Part shown: piece by piece, positions 10,532 through 19,512 of the stretch
Layout of the letters: every line of letters starts with the position of its first letter
How positions within the stretch are numbered: position 1 is the first letter of the stretch
Origin: Myxococcales bacterium
GTDB lineage: Bacteria; Myxococcota_A; Polyangia; Nannocystales; Nannocystaceae
DNA length: 64,000 nucleotides
Reading direction: 5' to 3'
Assembly: GCA_020633315.1 (NCBI GenBank)
Contig: JACKDV010000020.1
Location: 62,001-126,000, forward strand
Made by a program: the position numbers and the translations under genes
Notes under the pieces: model-generated
Told to the model about the DNA's origin: nothing
What the model saw: the letters and a program-made list of their open reading frames with translations, nothing else
Database searches by the model: none

Positions 10532-11110
10532 CTACTGGGCGAGGGTGCGGAGGTCGAGGACGGTGCTCTGGACCCAGTCGTTGTCCTCGGCGGCGGCGGC
10601 GTGGCAGCCGTTGCAGTCGCCGCCCTCGGGGGTGGTGGGCTCCACTCCGGGGGCACAGCCGTAGCACTCGCCGTCGGGGGGGGCGAGGCCGCGCCAGCGG
10701 ATCACCACGGCGCCCTCGTCGTCGAAGGTGAGGTCGAACCACTCCCAGTTGTGGGCGCCGTCGAGGTTGTAGTCGCCGCCGCGCTTGACCATGGCGTGGA
10801 TCTGAGAGCCGAGGTCGGAGTCGTTCCACTTGACGATGATGGTGCCCACGGGGAACTCGAGGGCGTCGGCGGCGGGGCGCTGGTTGAGGAACACCGAGCG
10901 GATGCCGGCGACGTGGTTGGGCACGACGGCGGGATCGTCGATGGAGAAGCGCTCCCACTGGGCGAAGCCCTCGAAGTCGCTCTGGGTGGCGATGAAGGTC
11001 TGGTGCTCCGCAGGGGGATCGTCGGCCTCGCCGTCGCAGGCCGTCCCCGCGAGCGCGAGGGCGAGCGCGAGGGAGGGCAGGGACGACGACGAGGCGGGAC
11101 GGCGGGGCAT
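10532..11110 (-). CDS. Cytochrome P460-like haem lipoprotein
   Basis: The 192-residue protein has a long N-terminal hydrophobic segment ending in a lipobox-like LAGTAC, so it is probably a lipoprotein. Its body has the features of cytochrome P460-type proteins, with a conserved aromatic region (NWEWFDLTF, VIRWRGLAPP) and one C-type haem site, CNGCH, near residue 168, preceded by another Cys pair (CYGCAP). It follows the imelysin gene by only 7 bp on the same strand and so is probably the last gene of the DUF1111-imelysin operon. The likely role is electron transfer at the cell surface during iron handling; the operon role is inferred from context. Confidence 0.7.
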   Translation of the reverse strand: MPRRPASSSSLPSLALALALAGTACDGEADDPPAEHQTFIATQSDFEGFAQWERFSIDDPAVVPNHVAGIRSVFLNQRPAADALEFPVGTIIVKWNDSDLGSQIHAMVKRGGDYNLDGAHNWEWFDLTFDDEGAVVIRWRGLAPPDGECYGCAPGVEPTTPEGGDCNGCHAAAAEDNDWVQSTVLDLRTLAQ

Positions 11111-11117
11111 GGCGGGC

Positions 11118-12161
11118 TCAGGGGGCGACGGGGATGTCCATCAGGTCGGCGGCCGCGACCATCGCGGCGAGCAGGCTGCTGGGATCGTCCAGGTCGACCT
11201 CGGCGGTGAGCATCGCATGGAGCGAGCCGTAGGGGGTGGCCAGATCGTCGTCGCTGGGCATGACCGAGCTCCAGGTCTCGGGCACGGGGGGCAGGGCGTC
11301 GCCGGGCAGGGCGTCGTAGGCGGCCTGGATCCGCGCCATGCCGCCGGTGACGGCGTCGGCGGCCTCGTTGCCGCCGTCGAGCGAGCGCAGCCAGGGCTCG
11401 AACGCAGCGAAGATCGCCGCGCCGCCCTCGAGGTTGGCACGCATGTCGGCCAGGGTGTGCTGGGCGTAGCGCGACTCCTGCTCGCCGGTCTGGGCCAGCT
11501 CGACCTTCTCGAGCTGCTCGGCGATCGAGCCCAGCACGCCGCCGTAGGCGGTGGCGGCATCGAGAGCGACCGGCTCGAGCTCGTCGCGCATGCGGTGCAC
11601 GTCGGCCACCAGCCGCGCCGCCAGCTCGTCGCGGAAGGCCTGGGCCTGCGCAGCGTCGGCCGGATAGGCCGCGGGGGCGTAGTTGGACAGGCCCATCTCG
11701 AAGGCGACCACCTCGGGCGGCTGGGCGTCGGCCCACAGGATCCGCTCGATGGCATGGATGCCGGTCACCCCCTCGCCGTCGAAGAGGTCGGAGTCGGCCT
11801 CCACCTCCACGAAGCCGTCGTAGCGCTCGTCGGTGCTGGCGTCGAGCTCGGGGAACAACACCGCGATCGCTCCCTCCACCCGCTCGTAGGAGACGCGGGC
11901 CTCGTGCCAGTGCTGGCGCATGCGCGCGACGGCGTCGGCGTCGTCGGTGGCGTTCCAGCCGTCGGCGTCGGGCTCGGGCGCGGCCGCCTGCAGGGCCTCG
12001 ACCGCGGTCACCAGGTTGTCGAGCTCGCCGGCCACGTAGGCCTCCACCTCGAGCGCCGCCGCCTTCTCGGGATCGTCGGCGGGATCGGAGCCCGAGGAAT
12101 CACAGGCGAGGACGGTGAGCAGGGGCAGGAGGATGGTCGGGGATGGGATGCGCTTGATCAT
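11118..12161 (-). CDS. Imelysin-family (M75-like) lipoprotein
   Basis: Imelysin-like proteins are extracytoplasmic, iron-regulated and thought to work in iron uptake; related EfeO proteins bind iron. The 347-residue protein starts with a lipoprotein signal ending LTVLAC. It contains the family pattern of two helical halves, including the GIHAIERILW stretch (corresponding to the GxHxxE motif) near residue 125. The ATG at 12161 overlaps the stop of the DUF1111 gene by four bases (ATGA), so the genes are translationally coupled. Longer upstream frames exist but lack a signal peptide. The Fur-like palindrome upstream of DUF1111 would control both. Confidence 0.88.
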   Translation of the reverse strand: MIKRIPSPTILLPLLTVLACDSSGSDPADDPEKAAALEVEAYVAGELDNLVTAVEALQAAAPEPDADGWNATDDADAVARMRQHWHEARVSYERVEGAIAVLFPELDASTDERYDGFVEVEADSDLFDGEGVTGIHAIERILWADAQPPEVVAFEMGLSNYAPAAYPADAAQAQAFRDELAARLVADVHRMRDELEPVALDAATAYGGVLGSIAEQLEKVELAQTGEQESRYAQHTLADMRANLEGGAAIFAAFEPWLRSLDGGNEAADAVTGGMARIQAAYDALPGDALPPVPETWSSVMPSDDDLATPYGSLHAMLTAEVDLDDPSSLLAAMVAAADLMDIPVAP

Positions 12162-13345
12162 CTGGACTCCACGAAGGTGAGCAGCGCCTCCGCATCGGCG
12201 TCGGAGAGCGCTTCGTAGGCAGCCACGGCCCCGTTGGCCTCGGAGCCGGGGCCTTCGTGCTCGAGGATGGCAGTGCGAAGGTCGGGGGCACGCCCGTCGT
12301 GCAGGTAGGCGCGCTGGAACCTCAGGCCCACCAGCGGAGCGGTCCGCCACTGGCGACCGCTGGCCCCGAGCTCGACCACGCCGTCGGCGAGGCCGTCGCC
12401 CATGTCGTGCAGCAGCATGTCGGTGAAGACCGGCGCGTCGATGTCGGCGAGGGCCTCGATGGGGTAGTCGGCGCGGGTGCGCAGCGAGGGCACGTGGCAG
12501 GTGGCACAGCCCACCTCCTCGAACAACGCCGCGCCGGCCTCGTCGGGCGGACGATCGGGGATCTCGAGCATCCGCAGGTAGTCGGCCATGAGGTTGAGGG
12601 TGTCGGCGTCGAGGTCGACTCCCGGCCGCAGGTCGTCGAGCTGCATGTCGGGGTTGGGCAGCTCGTCGGGGCGCAGCGGGCTGGTGATCGACATGTCACC
12701 CGCGAGCGCGTCGGCCACGAACTCGTCGAGGGTGGCGATGCGGGCCTTGAGCCCGAAGCGACCCACGAGCTCCTCGTCGCCGGGGGCGTAGGCGTGGAAG
12801 CGGCGGTCCGGGTTCTCCTGCGACTGCCAGGGCACGCGGTGCAGCACGCCGGCCACCCCGTCGTCGCGCGCCGCCTGCTCGGCGGCCACGCGCACCAGCT
12901 CGGCCTCGTCGATCGCCTCGAGGTAGCCCATGCCCAGCACCGGCGGGCCCAGCCGACGCGAGAGGATCACCTCGACGCCGTCGGGCACCGTCACCGGCTG
13001 CACGGCTCCGGCGGCCACGTAGGGGCGCTGGGAATTGCCGTGCGGCAGCATCACGCCCGCGTCGACGGGCGCCATCTTGGTCACCGCCCCCGGGCCGCGC
13101 ACGTCGTCGCCGTGACAGCCCGCGCAGGACTGCCGGATGTAGACCGGGCCCAGCCCGTCCGCCTCTCGAAACGGCAGCTCGAACGCGACGTCGCCCGAGT
13201 CGAAGCGGGCTCGCCACTGCGGATCGAGATCTGCCAGCGGCACGCCGAAGGCGTCGTCGACGACCCACCGCGGCTCGTCGCTCGAGTCCGGCGGCGTGCA
13301 GGCCAAGGGTGCCGCGATCAGCGCACCAAGCGCGATCTGCTTCAT
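12158..13345 (-). CDS. DUF1111 di-haem oxidoreductase-like lipoprotein
   Basis: DUF1111 proteins are c-type di-haem proteins, often annotated as thiol oxidoreductases, and are found next to imelysins in iron-regulated operons. The 395-residue protein begins MKQIALGALIAAPLAC, a lipoprotein signal. It carries two haem-attachment sites: CAGCH about residue 77 and CATCH about residue 281. A conserved LHDGR lies near the C-terminus. The start at 13345 was chosen because it gives the signal peptide; an upstream extension to 13483 would cover the operator. It is the first gene of a three-gene operon with imelysin and the P460-like lipoprotein. Confidence 0.85.
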   Translation of the reverse strand: MKQIALGALIAAPLACTPPDSSDEPRWVVDDAFGVPLADLDPQWRARFDSGDVAFELPFREADGLGPVYIRQSCAGCHGDDVRGPGAVTKMAPVDAGVMLPHGNSQRPYVAAGAVQPVTVPDGVEVILSRRLGPPVLGMGYLEAIDEAELVRVAAEQAARDDGVAGVLHRVPWQSQENPDRRFHAYAPGDEELVGRFGLKARIATLDEFVADALAGDMSITSPLRPDELPNPDMQLDDLRPGVDLDADTLNLMADYLRMLEIPDRPPDEAGAALFEEVGCATCHVPSLRTRADYPIEALADIDAPVFTDMLLHDMGDGLADGVVELGASGRQWRTAPLVGLRFQRAYLHDGRAPDLRTAILEHEGPGSEANGAVAAYEALSDADAEALLTFVESR

Positions 13346-13352
13346 ACCGATC

Positions 13353-13379
13353 TGATAATGAAATCGGATTTCGTTTTCA
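13353..13379 (-). promoter_or_regulatory. Fur-like operator upstream of the iron operon
   Basis: A 27-bp imperfect palindrome has a perfect core GAAATC-G-GATTTC and TGATAAT at its outer edge, the classic Fur half-site heptamer. It ends 8 bases from the DUF1111 start codon, where a bound repressor would block transcription or initiation. It is strikingly AT-rich in a very GC-rich context. Assignment to Fur is inference from the half-site and the imelysin context. Confidence 0.6.
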
Positions 13380-13540
13380 AGAAGAAAGCGAATCGGGGCC
13401 CTAGGGGGTGCTCGGCCGGCGAATTCAGGGAGCGGCACGAGATCCCGGGATGATGCGCGCAGCTCCTGCGCGGTCGTTGTCACCGGTTTGAGACGCGAGC
13501 CCGGACGCTTCTCCGGTGGATTGTGGGATAGTCCCCGACC

Positions 13541-15595
13541 ATGGCTTCGACTGGCGGGGGCTCGGTCTTGTGGGTGGCGATGACGTGTCTGGCCCTGGCG
13601 GGTGGCTGTCGCGATCGGGGAGAGGCGGGCGGAGGCACCGACTCGGACACCGACGGCACGGCCTCGGGCGACGGCCCGACCGACGGCGACTCGGACTCCG
13701 ACGGCGTGGAGCTGTGCCCGGAGTCGAGGGCCCCGCGGCAGCTACGGCTGCTCACCCGGCGGGAGTACGACGCGACCGTGCACGACCTGTTCGGCCTGGT
13801 CGATCCCGAGAGCTGCTCCGAGGACGCGCAGTGTCCCGCGGGGGCCTCGTGCACGAGCGGGGCCTGCATGGTGCAGGCGGTGCTGCCCACCAGCTTCGAG
13901 ATCCCCGGGCAGGCCGGCTGGACCACGGTGCACCTCGCGGGCGGCTTCAACAACTGGCCCGGCACCATCGCCGACGGCGGCTGGCCGCTGAGCTACGACG
14001 CGGGCTCGGGTACCTGGTCGGGCACCTTCGACATCCCGGCGGGGCAGCACCAGTACAAGCTGGTCATCGACGACAGCCAGTGGATTGCCGATCCCACCAA
14101 CCCGCAGACCGCCGACGACGGCTTCGGGGGCAGCAACTCGGTGCTCGACGTGCAGACGGTCAGCGAGGAGGTGCCGCCCCACCCGCTGCGCTTCACCGAC
14201 GACCTGCCGCTCGAGAGCCGCCCCGGCGGCTACGCCTTCGACAACAACGCGGGGGCGGGGCTGGTCACCTCGGTGCACGCCGATCAGCTCATGCGGGCGG
14301 CCGAGGCGGTGGCGAGCGTCGCCCTGGCCGAGCCCGCCTGGATGCCGTGCGCGCCCGAGGGCGACGGATCGGCCTGCGCCGAGCAGCTCGCCCGTGAGGT
14401 GGGACGGCGGATCTTCCGGCGCCCGCTGAGCGATGACGAGGTGAGCAAGGTCGCCGACCTCGTGCGCGGCGAGCCGAGCTTCGACGAGGGCGTCTCGGTG
14501 GCCCTGCAGTCGATGCTGGCCTCGCCCTACTTCTTGTACCGCTTCGAGGTGGGCGAGGCCGACGGCGATCGCTTCCGCCTCACCAGCTACGAGATGGCGG
14601 CCGCGCTCTCCTACGGCCTGTGGGGCACCACGCCCGACGACGCGCTGCTCGACGCGGCCGCGGCCGGCGAGCTCGACACCGTCGACGGCCTGGAGATCCA
14701 GGTGCGGCGACTGCTCGACGATCCCCGCGCGCGCGAGCTGGTCGGCACCTTCGCCGTGCAGTGGCTGGGGGTCGAGCCCATCCTCACCGTGGACAAGAAC
14801 ACCGGGCAGTTCCCCGGCTTCGACTCGGCCGTGCGCGAGGCGGCGCTCGAGGAGACCAAGCGCCTGGTGGCCCACGTGACCTTCGACGGCAGCGGGCGCT
14901 ACGAGGAGCTGCTCACCGCCGACTATGCCTTCATCGACGCCGGCCTGGCCGCGCTCTACGGCCTGCCCGCGCCCGCGCAGCCCTTCGACCAGGTCGCCCT
15001 GCCGCCCGAGCGCGCCGGCCTGCTCGGTCAGATCTCCATGCTCGGCACCGAGGCCTACTCCGACCAGACCTCCCCCGTGCGCCGCGGCCTGTTCGTGCGG
15101 CGGGCCCTGCTGTGCCAGGAGCTGCCCCCCCCGCCGCCCAACGCCGGCAACGTGCCCGAGGTCGATCCCACGGCCACCACCCGCGAGCGCTTCGAGCAGC
15201 ACATGGACGATCCCGTGTGCCGCGGCTGCCACACCTACATCGACCCGGTGGGCTTCGGCTTCGAGCACTTCGATCCGGTGGGGGCCTGGCGCGAGCAGGA
15301 CGCGGGCCAGCCCGTCGACGCCAGCGCCCAGCTCAACGGGCTCGAGGAGCTCGGCGACGGCCAGGTGGTCCCCTTCGGCAGCGTGCCCGAGCTCGGGGCG
15401 ATCCTCGCCGGCACCCAGGCCGCGCCCGATTGCTTCGCCCGCCACTACTTCCGCTTCACCCACGGCCGGCTCGAGACCGAGGCCGACGACTGCGCCCTGC
15501 AGACCCTCACCGAGCACTTTGCCGAGGCCGAGCACGACATCGTGAGCCTCGTGATCGCCACCCTCACCGCGCCGGAGTTCCGGTACCGCCAGTAG
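13541..15595 (+). CDS. DUF1592/DUF1588 protein with an inserted CBM48 domain
   Basis: The 684-residue lipoprotein (signal ending LALAGGC) has a DUF1587-like start (LLTRREYDATVHDLFGL, residues ~70-86), a Cys-rich link, then an inserted glycogen-binding CBM48-type domain at about 125-206 (HLAGGFNNW, GTWSGTFDIPAGQHQYKLV, QWIADPTNP, DGFGGSNSVLDV). DUF1595, DUF1592, DUF1588 and DUF1585 regions follow (IFRRPLSDDEV, SPYFLYRFE, TSPVRRGLFV, HYFRFTHGR). A haem-type motif CRGCH sits about residue 563. Such proteins occur next to DUF1552 partners, as here, with 17 bp between. The CBM insertion is not part of the usual architecture. The function of the family is unknown; it is likely an envelope redox or polysaccharide-linked protein. 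Confidence 0.88.
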   Translation: MASTGGGSVLWVAMTCLALAGGCRDRGEAGGGTDSDTDGTASGDGPTDGDSDSDGVELCPESRAPRQLRLLTRREYDATVHDLFGLVDPESCSEDAQCPAGASCTSGACMVQAVLPTSFEIPGQAGWTTVHLAGGFNNWPGTIADGGWPLSYDAGSGTWSGTFDIPAGQHQYKLVIDDSQWIADPTNPQTADDGFGGSNSVLDVQTVSEEVPPHPLRFTDDLPLESRPGGYAFDNNAGAGLVTSVHADQLMRAAEAVASVALAEPAWMPCAPEGDGSACAEQLAREVGRRIFRRPLSDDEVSKVADLVRGEPSFDEGVSVALQSMLASPYFLYRFEVGEADGDRFRLTSYEMAAALSYGLWGTTPDDALLDAAAAGELDTVDGLEIQVRRLLDDPRARELVGTFAVQWLGVEPILTVDKNTGQFPGFDSAVREAALEETKRLVAHVTFDGSGRYEELLTADYAFIDAGLAALYGLPAPAQPFDQVALPPERAGLLGQISMLGTEAYSDQTSPVRRGLFVRRALLCQELPPPPPNAGNVPEVDPTATTRERFEQHMDDPVCRGCHTYIDPVGFGFEHFDPVGAWREQDAGQPVDASAQLNGLEELGDGQVVPFGSVPELGAILAGTQAAPDCFARHYFRFTHGRLETEADDCALQTLTEHFAEAEHDIVSLVIATLTAPEFRYRQ

Positions 15596-15612
15596 GAAAG
15601 GAGAGCCGAGCC

Positions 15613-16968
15613 ATGCGACTTCCAGCCATCTCTCGTCGACGCTTCGTCTCCACCGTGGCCGGGGCCGGCCTCGCCCTGCCCTTCTTCGAGCTGCTGCAGC
15701 CGGGGCGGGCCCGCGCCGCCAACGGCGTGGCCGAGCGCTTCATCGTCTTCTACTTCCCCAACGGCGTGGTGGGGCCCAGCCAGGACGGCCAGCCCAGCCA
15801 GTGGCACTGCACCGGCGGCGGCACCAACTTCACGCTGGGTCCCATGCTCGAGCCGCTGGGCGCCCTGGCCGACGAGTGCCTGTTCTTCAACGGCCTGTCG
15901 ATGGGACCCACCGACACCGGCAACCACCCCGGCGGCGCCCGCAAGCTGCTCACCGGGGCCGACTACGGCAACAGCGAGTCCATCGATCAGCTCCTGGCCC
16001 GCACCGCGGGCAACGACGCTCCCTACCGCCACCTGTACCTGGGGGCGATGGCGAGCCAGAACAACCCCTCGAGCGACGCCTTCATCTCCTACGTGAGCCC
16101 CGGCAACTCGATCGCGCCGCAGGACGATCCGGTGGCCGCCTTCGACCTGCTGTTCGGCGACTTCATGCCGGGCGGCGGCCAGCCCACCGGCCCCGATCCC
16201 AAGCAGGTCACCGTCATCGACGCCGTGCTCGACGACATGAACCGCCTGCGTGCGCAGCTCGGCGACGTGGACAAGGCCAAGCTCGACCTGCACCTCGAGT
16301 CGCTGCGCGAGGTGGAGGATCGGATCAAGAGCGTCGGCGAGCTGCCCACCTGCGACAGCCCCGGCCTGGACACCACCGGCCTGCCCGGCGCCGGCAACCA
16401 GTACGATCCCACCGCCTTCCCGGCCGTGCTGCGGGCCCAGATCGACCTGATGGTGCTGGCCATGTCCTGCGGCCTGAGCCGGGTGGGCGTGCTGCAGAAC
16501 AGCCACCACACCAGCGACCTGCTGATGAGCCAGTTCCCGGGCACCCCCATGTACGACCCGGGCTACGACATCCGCAGCCACCAGGCCTCGCACTACGGCC
16601 CCAGCCACGCCCCCGGCAACGTGCTCTACGACGCCTACGTGCAGCAGAACCAGTACTGGGTGTCCCAGTTCACCTACCTGCTGCAGCGCCTGGTCGACAC
16701 CCCCGACCCGCTGGGCGGCGGCAGCATGCTCGACACCTCGGTGCTGCTGCTGTGCACCGAGGTCTGCGACGGCAACACCCACATGCACGACAACATGCCC
16801 TTCGTGCTCGCCGGTCGGGGCGGCGGTGCGATCAACCCGGGGCGGCTGCTCGACTTCGGCGGTGACCGTCACGCGGGGCTGCTCGCCGCGATCGCCCACG
16901 CCATGGGCGAGCAGGTCGGCGGCTTCGGGGACACCAACAGCGGCCCGCTGCCGGGCGTGCTGGGGTAG
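15613..16968 (+). CDS. DUF1552 protein, Tat-exported
   Basis: DUF1552 proteins are secreted relatives of DUF1501/alkaline-phosphatase-fold proteins and nearly always follow a DUF1592 gene. The 451-residue protein starts with a twin-arginine signal, SRRRFVSTVAGAGLALPF, consistent with export after folding. Family segments include FPNGVV, GNHPGGARKLLTG, SIDQLLA, SHHTSD and TSVLLLCTEV. The ATG at 15613 follows AAAGGAGAG with good spacing, and the gene lies 17 bp after the DUF1592 stop. The two probably act together in the periplasm or outer envelope. Substrate and reaction are unknown. Confidence 0.9.
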   Translation: MRLPAISRRRFVSTVAGAGLALPFFELLQPGRARAANGVAERFIVFYFPNGVVGPSQDGQPSQWHCTGGGTNFTLGPMLEPLGALADECLFFNGLSMGPTDTGNHPGGARKLLTGADYGNSESIDQLLARTAGNDAPYRHLYLGAMASQNNPSSDAFISYVSPGNSIAPQDDPVAAFDLLFGDFMPGGGQPTGPDPKQVTVIDAVLDDMNRLRAQLGDVDKAKLDLHLESLREVEDRIKSVGELPTCDSPGLDTTGLPGAGNQYDPTAFPAVLRAQIDLMVLAMSCGLSRVGVLQNSHHTSDLLMSQFPGTPMYDPGYDIRSHQASHYGPSHAPGNVLYDAYVQQNQYWVSQFTYLLQRLVDTPDPLGGGSMLDTSVLLLCTEVCDGNTHMHDNMPFVLAGRGGGAINPGRLLDFGGDRHAGLLAAIAHAMGEQVGGFGDTNSGPLPGVLG

Positions 16969-17262
16969 CCCGCGGGCGCGATGGGATCGCTCGAGCTCCT
17001 GCTGGGTCAACCATCGCCTTCATGCGGCCTGCGCCGCCCTCGACGAGGCTCCACCTGCTCCAGCACCAGATCCACCACCGCGGACGGGTCCACGCCATGC
17101 TGGCCGGCAGCTCGGCCCGGCCCCCGCAGCTCGACGAGCTCTTCATGGCCGAGGAGCACCCTCGGCCTGCGCGACCGCTGAGCAACACGACCGAGGCTAC
17201 GGGTCGGACGCGGAGCGCAGGGCCTTGGTGACCTGGGGATCGACGATGCTGGTGGAATCGGC

Positions 17263-18138
17263 CTATGGCACGCACTGGGCGAGGTCGGCTGCGGTCGCGG
17301 CCTTGGCGTGGCACTCCATCAGCTCGCGATCGAGGGTGTGGCACAGGTTCACGAGCTGGAAGCGCTGCAGCGCGGGCTGGGCATACACGGCCAGGCCGCT
17401 CTGCTGCAGGGCGAGGTCGGCCGCCACCGGCTTGGGGTAGGGCGCCATCAGGTAGCTGCTGATCACGCTCATCATGTGGTCGCCGTAGACCTCGCACTCC
17501 TCGGCCGTCACCCAGCGGGAGTGCTCGCTGTGGTAGGGGCTGAAGCAGGAGAACAGGGCGAGCTGCGAGCCGGCCTCGGTGCCGCACTCCACCTCCTCGG
17601 GGGTGAAGTCCTCCAGGCAGGTCCGAAGGTCGCGATCCTGCTGCCGCGCGGTGGGAGCGGCGGGGGCCATGCCCATCGTCCGCGTCTGCAGCACCGAGGT
17701 GACGTCGCCCACGTGGCGGGAGTAGGCCTCGCAGGCCTCGCGCGAGGGGTGCTCCACCTCGGGGCGGGGCAGCGCGGTGAAGAACAGGCACGACTGCAGG
17801 TAGGGCAGCACCTGCACGTCGCGGCCGCAGCGGAGCACGTTGGGGTGGGCGTAGCGCTTGCAGTGCTCCACCGCGCTGCGACGCTCGCCCTCGGTGAACA
17901 GGTTCTTGACCGGCACCCCCAGCGACTGCGCCACCACCACCTCCATGTGATCGACGAACTCGATGCAGGTCACCTCGTCGGGGCGCTCGGGCTCGGCCGT
18001 CGCGGGGCCCAGGTCGGGCGGCGGAGCCTCGGGGGTCGGCGCCTCGGCGGGCGGCGCCTCGGCGGGCGGCGGAGCGTCCTCGCCACAGGCGGTCCAGGCG
18101 AGCAGCGAGGCGGCCAGCAATCGCGCGGGTGCACCCAT
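17263..18138 (-). CDS. Lipoprotein with three Cys-rich repeat modules
   Basis: The 291-residue protein has a lipoprotein signal ending LLAWTAC, then a Glu/Pro/Ala linker. The body holds three versions of one module: CxxF/YxxHMxxV ... CxxxxxxxVxxC ... C, beginning CIEFVDHMEVV, CEAYSRHVGDV and CEVYGDHMMSV. Each module ends in a Cys-containing segment such as VLRC, VECG or MECH. The regular Cys pattern suggests disulphide-bonded helical hairpins outside the cell membrane. The start at 18138 was chosen for the signal peptide; an upstream frame is longer but has none. No family is recognised. It stands alone, convergent to the DUF1552 gene with about 290 bp of unremarkable DNA between. Confidence 0.75.
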   Translation of the reverse strand: MGAPARLLAASLLAWTACGEDAPPPAEAPPAEAPTPEAPPPDLGPATAEPERPDEVTCIEFVDHMEVVVAQSLGVPVKNLFTEGERRSAVEHCKRYAHPNVLRCGRDVQVLPYLQSCLFFTALPRPEVEHPSREACEAYSRHVGDVTSVLQTRTMGMAPAAPTARQQDRDLRTCLEDFTPEEVECGTEAGSQLALFSCFSPYHSEHSRWVTAEECEVYGDHMMSVISSYLMAPYPKPVAADLALQQSGLAVYAQPALQRFQLVNLCHTLDRELMECHAKAATAADLAQCVP

Positions 18139-18435
18139 GCCCCGCAGGGACGCATGCTTCGGACCCCGGTTGCAATGGTGGAGCGTCCCGGCGCTCGAGC
18201 TCGATGGCCCTGCAGGACCCCGGGCCGCGAGAATCCGCGGGGATGGGGCATGGCGGCGCGGGCGTGCGCCGGCCGGGCCCCGGGCGTCCCTCGGGTGGGC
18301 GAATCCTGCGGCCCAAACGCCGTTCTCGGCGCTTTGGGTTCCCGGGACACAACGATCTGCGCCGATGATGGGACAATGAAGCGAATCCGCGCTCACCGCT
18401 CCCTCCCCCAGGGGGCGGGCGAGTAGCCTCGTGCC

Positions 18436-19506
18436 ATGCGCCGCCGTCGCCTCAAGCGCAGAAGCTTCCTGGTCCGCTCGTCGGCCGTGCTGGGTACCGG
18501 GTGCCTGGCCACGCGCCCGGGCGGCGCCACGGCTCCCAAGGAGCGGCCACGCGCCAAGCATCCGCCGCATCCGGTGGTGGTGGCCTCGGCCAACGGCTTC
18601 CCGCACTGCACCGCGCGGGTGATGGAGGAGCTGCTGGGCGGCAGCGAGGTGGCCGACGCGGTGGTGGCCGGGGTGACGCTGGTCGAGGACGACCCCAGCG
18701 ATCACAGCGTGGGGCTGGGCGGCCTGCCCAACGAGGAGGGCGTGGTCGAGCTCGACGCCTCGGTGATGGACGGCGCCACCGGCCTGGCGGGCGCGGTGGC
18801 GGCCCTACGCGGGATCAAGAACCCCTCGCAGGTGGCCCTCCGGGTGATGCGCTACACCGACCATGCGCTGCTGGTGGGCGAGGGGGCTCGTCGCTTCGCG
18901 CGGGCGCACGGCTTCCCCGAGCAGGAGCTGCTGACCGACGAGGCGCGCAAGATCTGGCTCTACTGGAAGTCGACGCTCTCGGACCAGGACGACTGGCTGC
19001 CCCCCGATCCGGCCGAGCTGCCGCCCCGCGCCAAGGAGATGTTCGGCATCACGGGGACGATCAATTGCGACGCGGTGGACGGCCAGGGCAACCTCGCGGG
19101 GGTGACCACGACCTCCGGCCTGGCCTTCAAGATCCCCGGGCGGGTGGGCGACAGCCCGCTGGTGGGGGCGGGGCTGTTCGTGGACAACGAGGTGGGCGCG
19201 GCGGGCTCGACCGGGCGCGGCGAGGCCAACATCGTCACCTGCGGCAGCGCGACGGTGGTGGAGGGGCTGCGCCAGGGCAAGGCGCCGGTCGACGCCTGCC
19301 TGATGGCGTGCCGCCGCATCGTGGAGGCGACCCGGGTGGCGCGGCTGCGCCGTCCCGACGGACGACCCGACTTCGACGTGAAATTCTACGCGGTGGACAA
19401 GGGGGGTCGCTTCGGGGGGGCGGCGATCTGGAGCGGGGGCCGCTTCGCCGTGCACGACGGCAAGGGCAACCGCCTCGAGGACATGGCCTACCTGTTCGAG
19501 AGCTGA
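18436..19506 (+). CDS. Glycosylasparaginase-family Ntn hydrolase
   Basis: Glycosylasparaginases cut the GlcNAc-Asn bond; they self-cleave to expose an N-terminal Thr. The 356-residue protein has an exported N-terminus (RRRLKRRSFLVRSSAVLGTGC, part of a Tat-type and possibly lipoprotein signal). The nucleophile is probably Thr208 in GTINCDAVD, followed by the family segments TSGLAFKIPGRVGDSP and GAGLFVDNEVGAAGSTGRGE. The first subunit has DHSVGLGGLPNEEGVVELDA. The usual HDTIG before cleavage is here ITGTIN, so the processing context differs from typical members. It overlaps nothing and sits 6 bp upstream of the GGDEF gene, a likely operon partner. Confidence 0.88.
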   Translation: MRRRRLKRRSFLVRSSAVLGTGCLATRPGGATAPKERPRAKHPPHPVVVASANGFPHCTARVMEELLGGSEVADAVVAGVTLVEDDPSDHSVGLGGLPNEEGVVELDASVMDGATGLAGAVAALRGIKNPSQVALRVMRYTDHALLVGEGARRFARAHGFPEQELLTDEARKIWLYWKSTLSDQDDWLPPDPAELPPRAKEMFGITGTINCDAVDGQGNLAGVTTTSGLAFKIPGRVGDSPLVGAGLFVDNEVGAAGSTGRGEANIVTCGSATVVEGLRQGKAPVDACLMACRRIVEATRVARLRRPDGRPDFDVKFYAVDKGGRFGGAAIWSGGRFAVHDGKGNRLEDMAYLFES

Positions 19507-19512
19507 GGAACC

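Noticed and set aside
16969..17262. Short plus-strand frames after the DUF1552 gene
   Set aside because: They lack start signals and overlap the convergent lipoprotein's 3' region; treated as non-coding.
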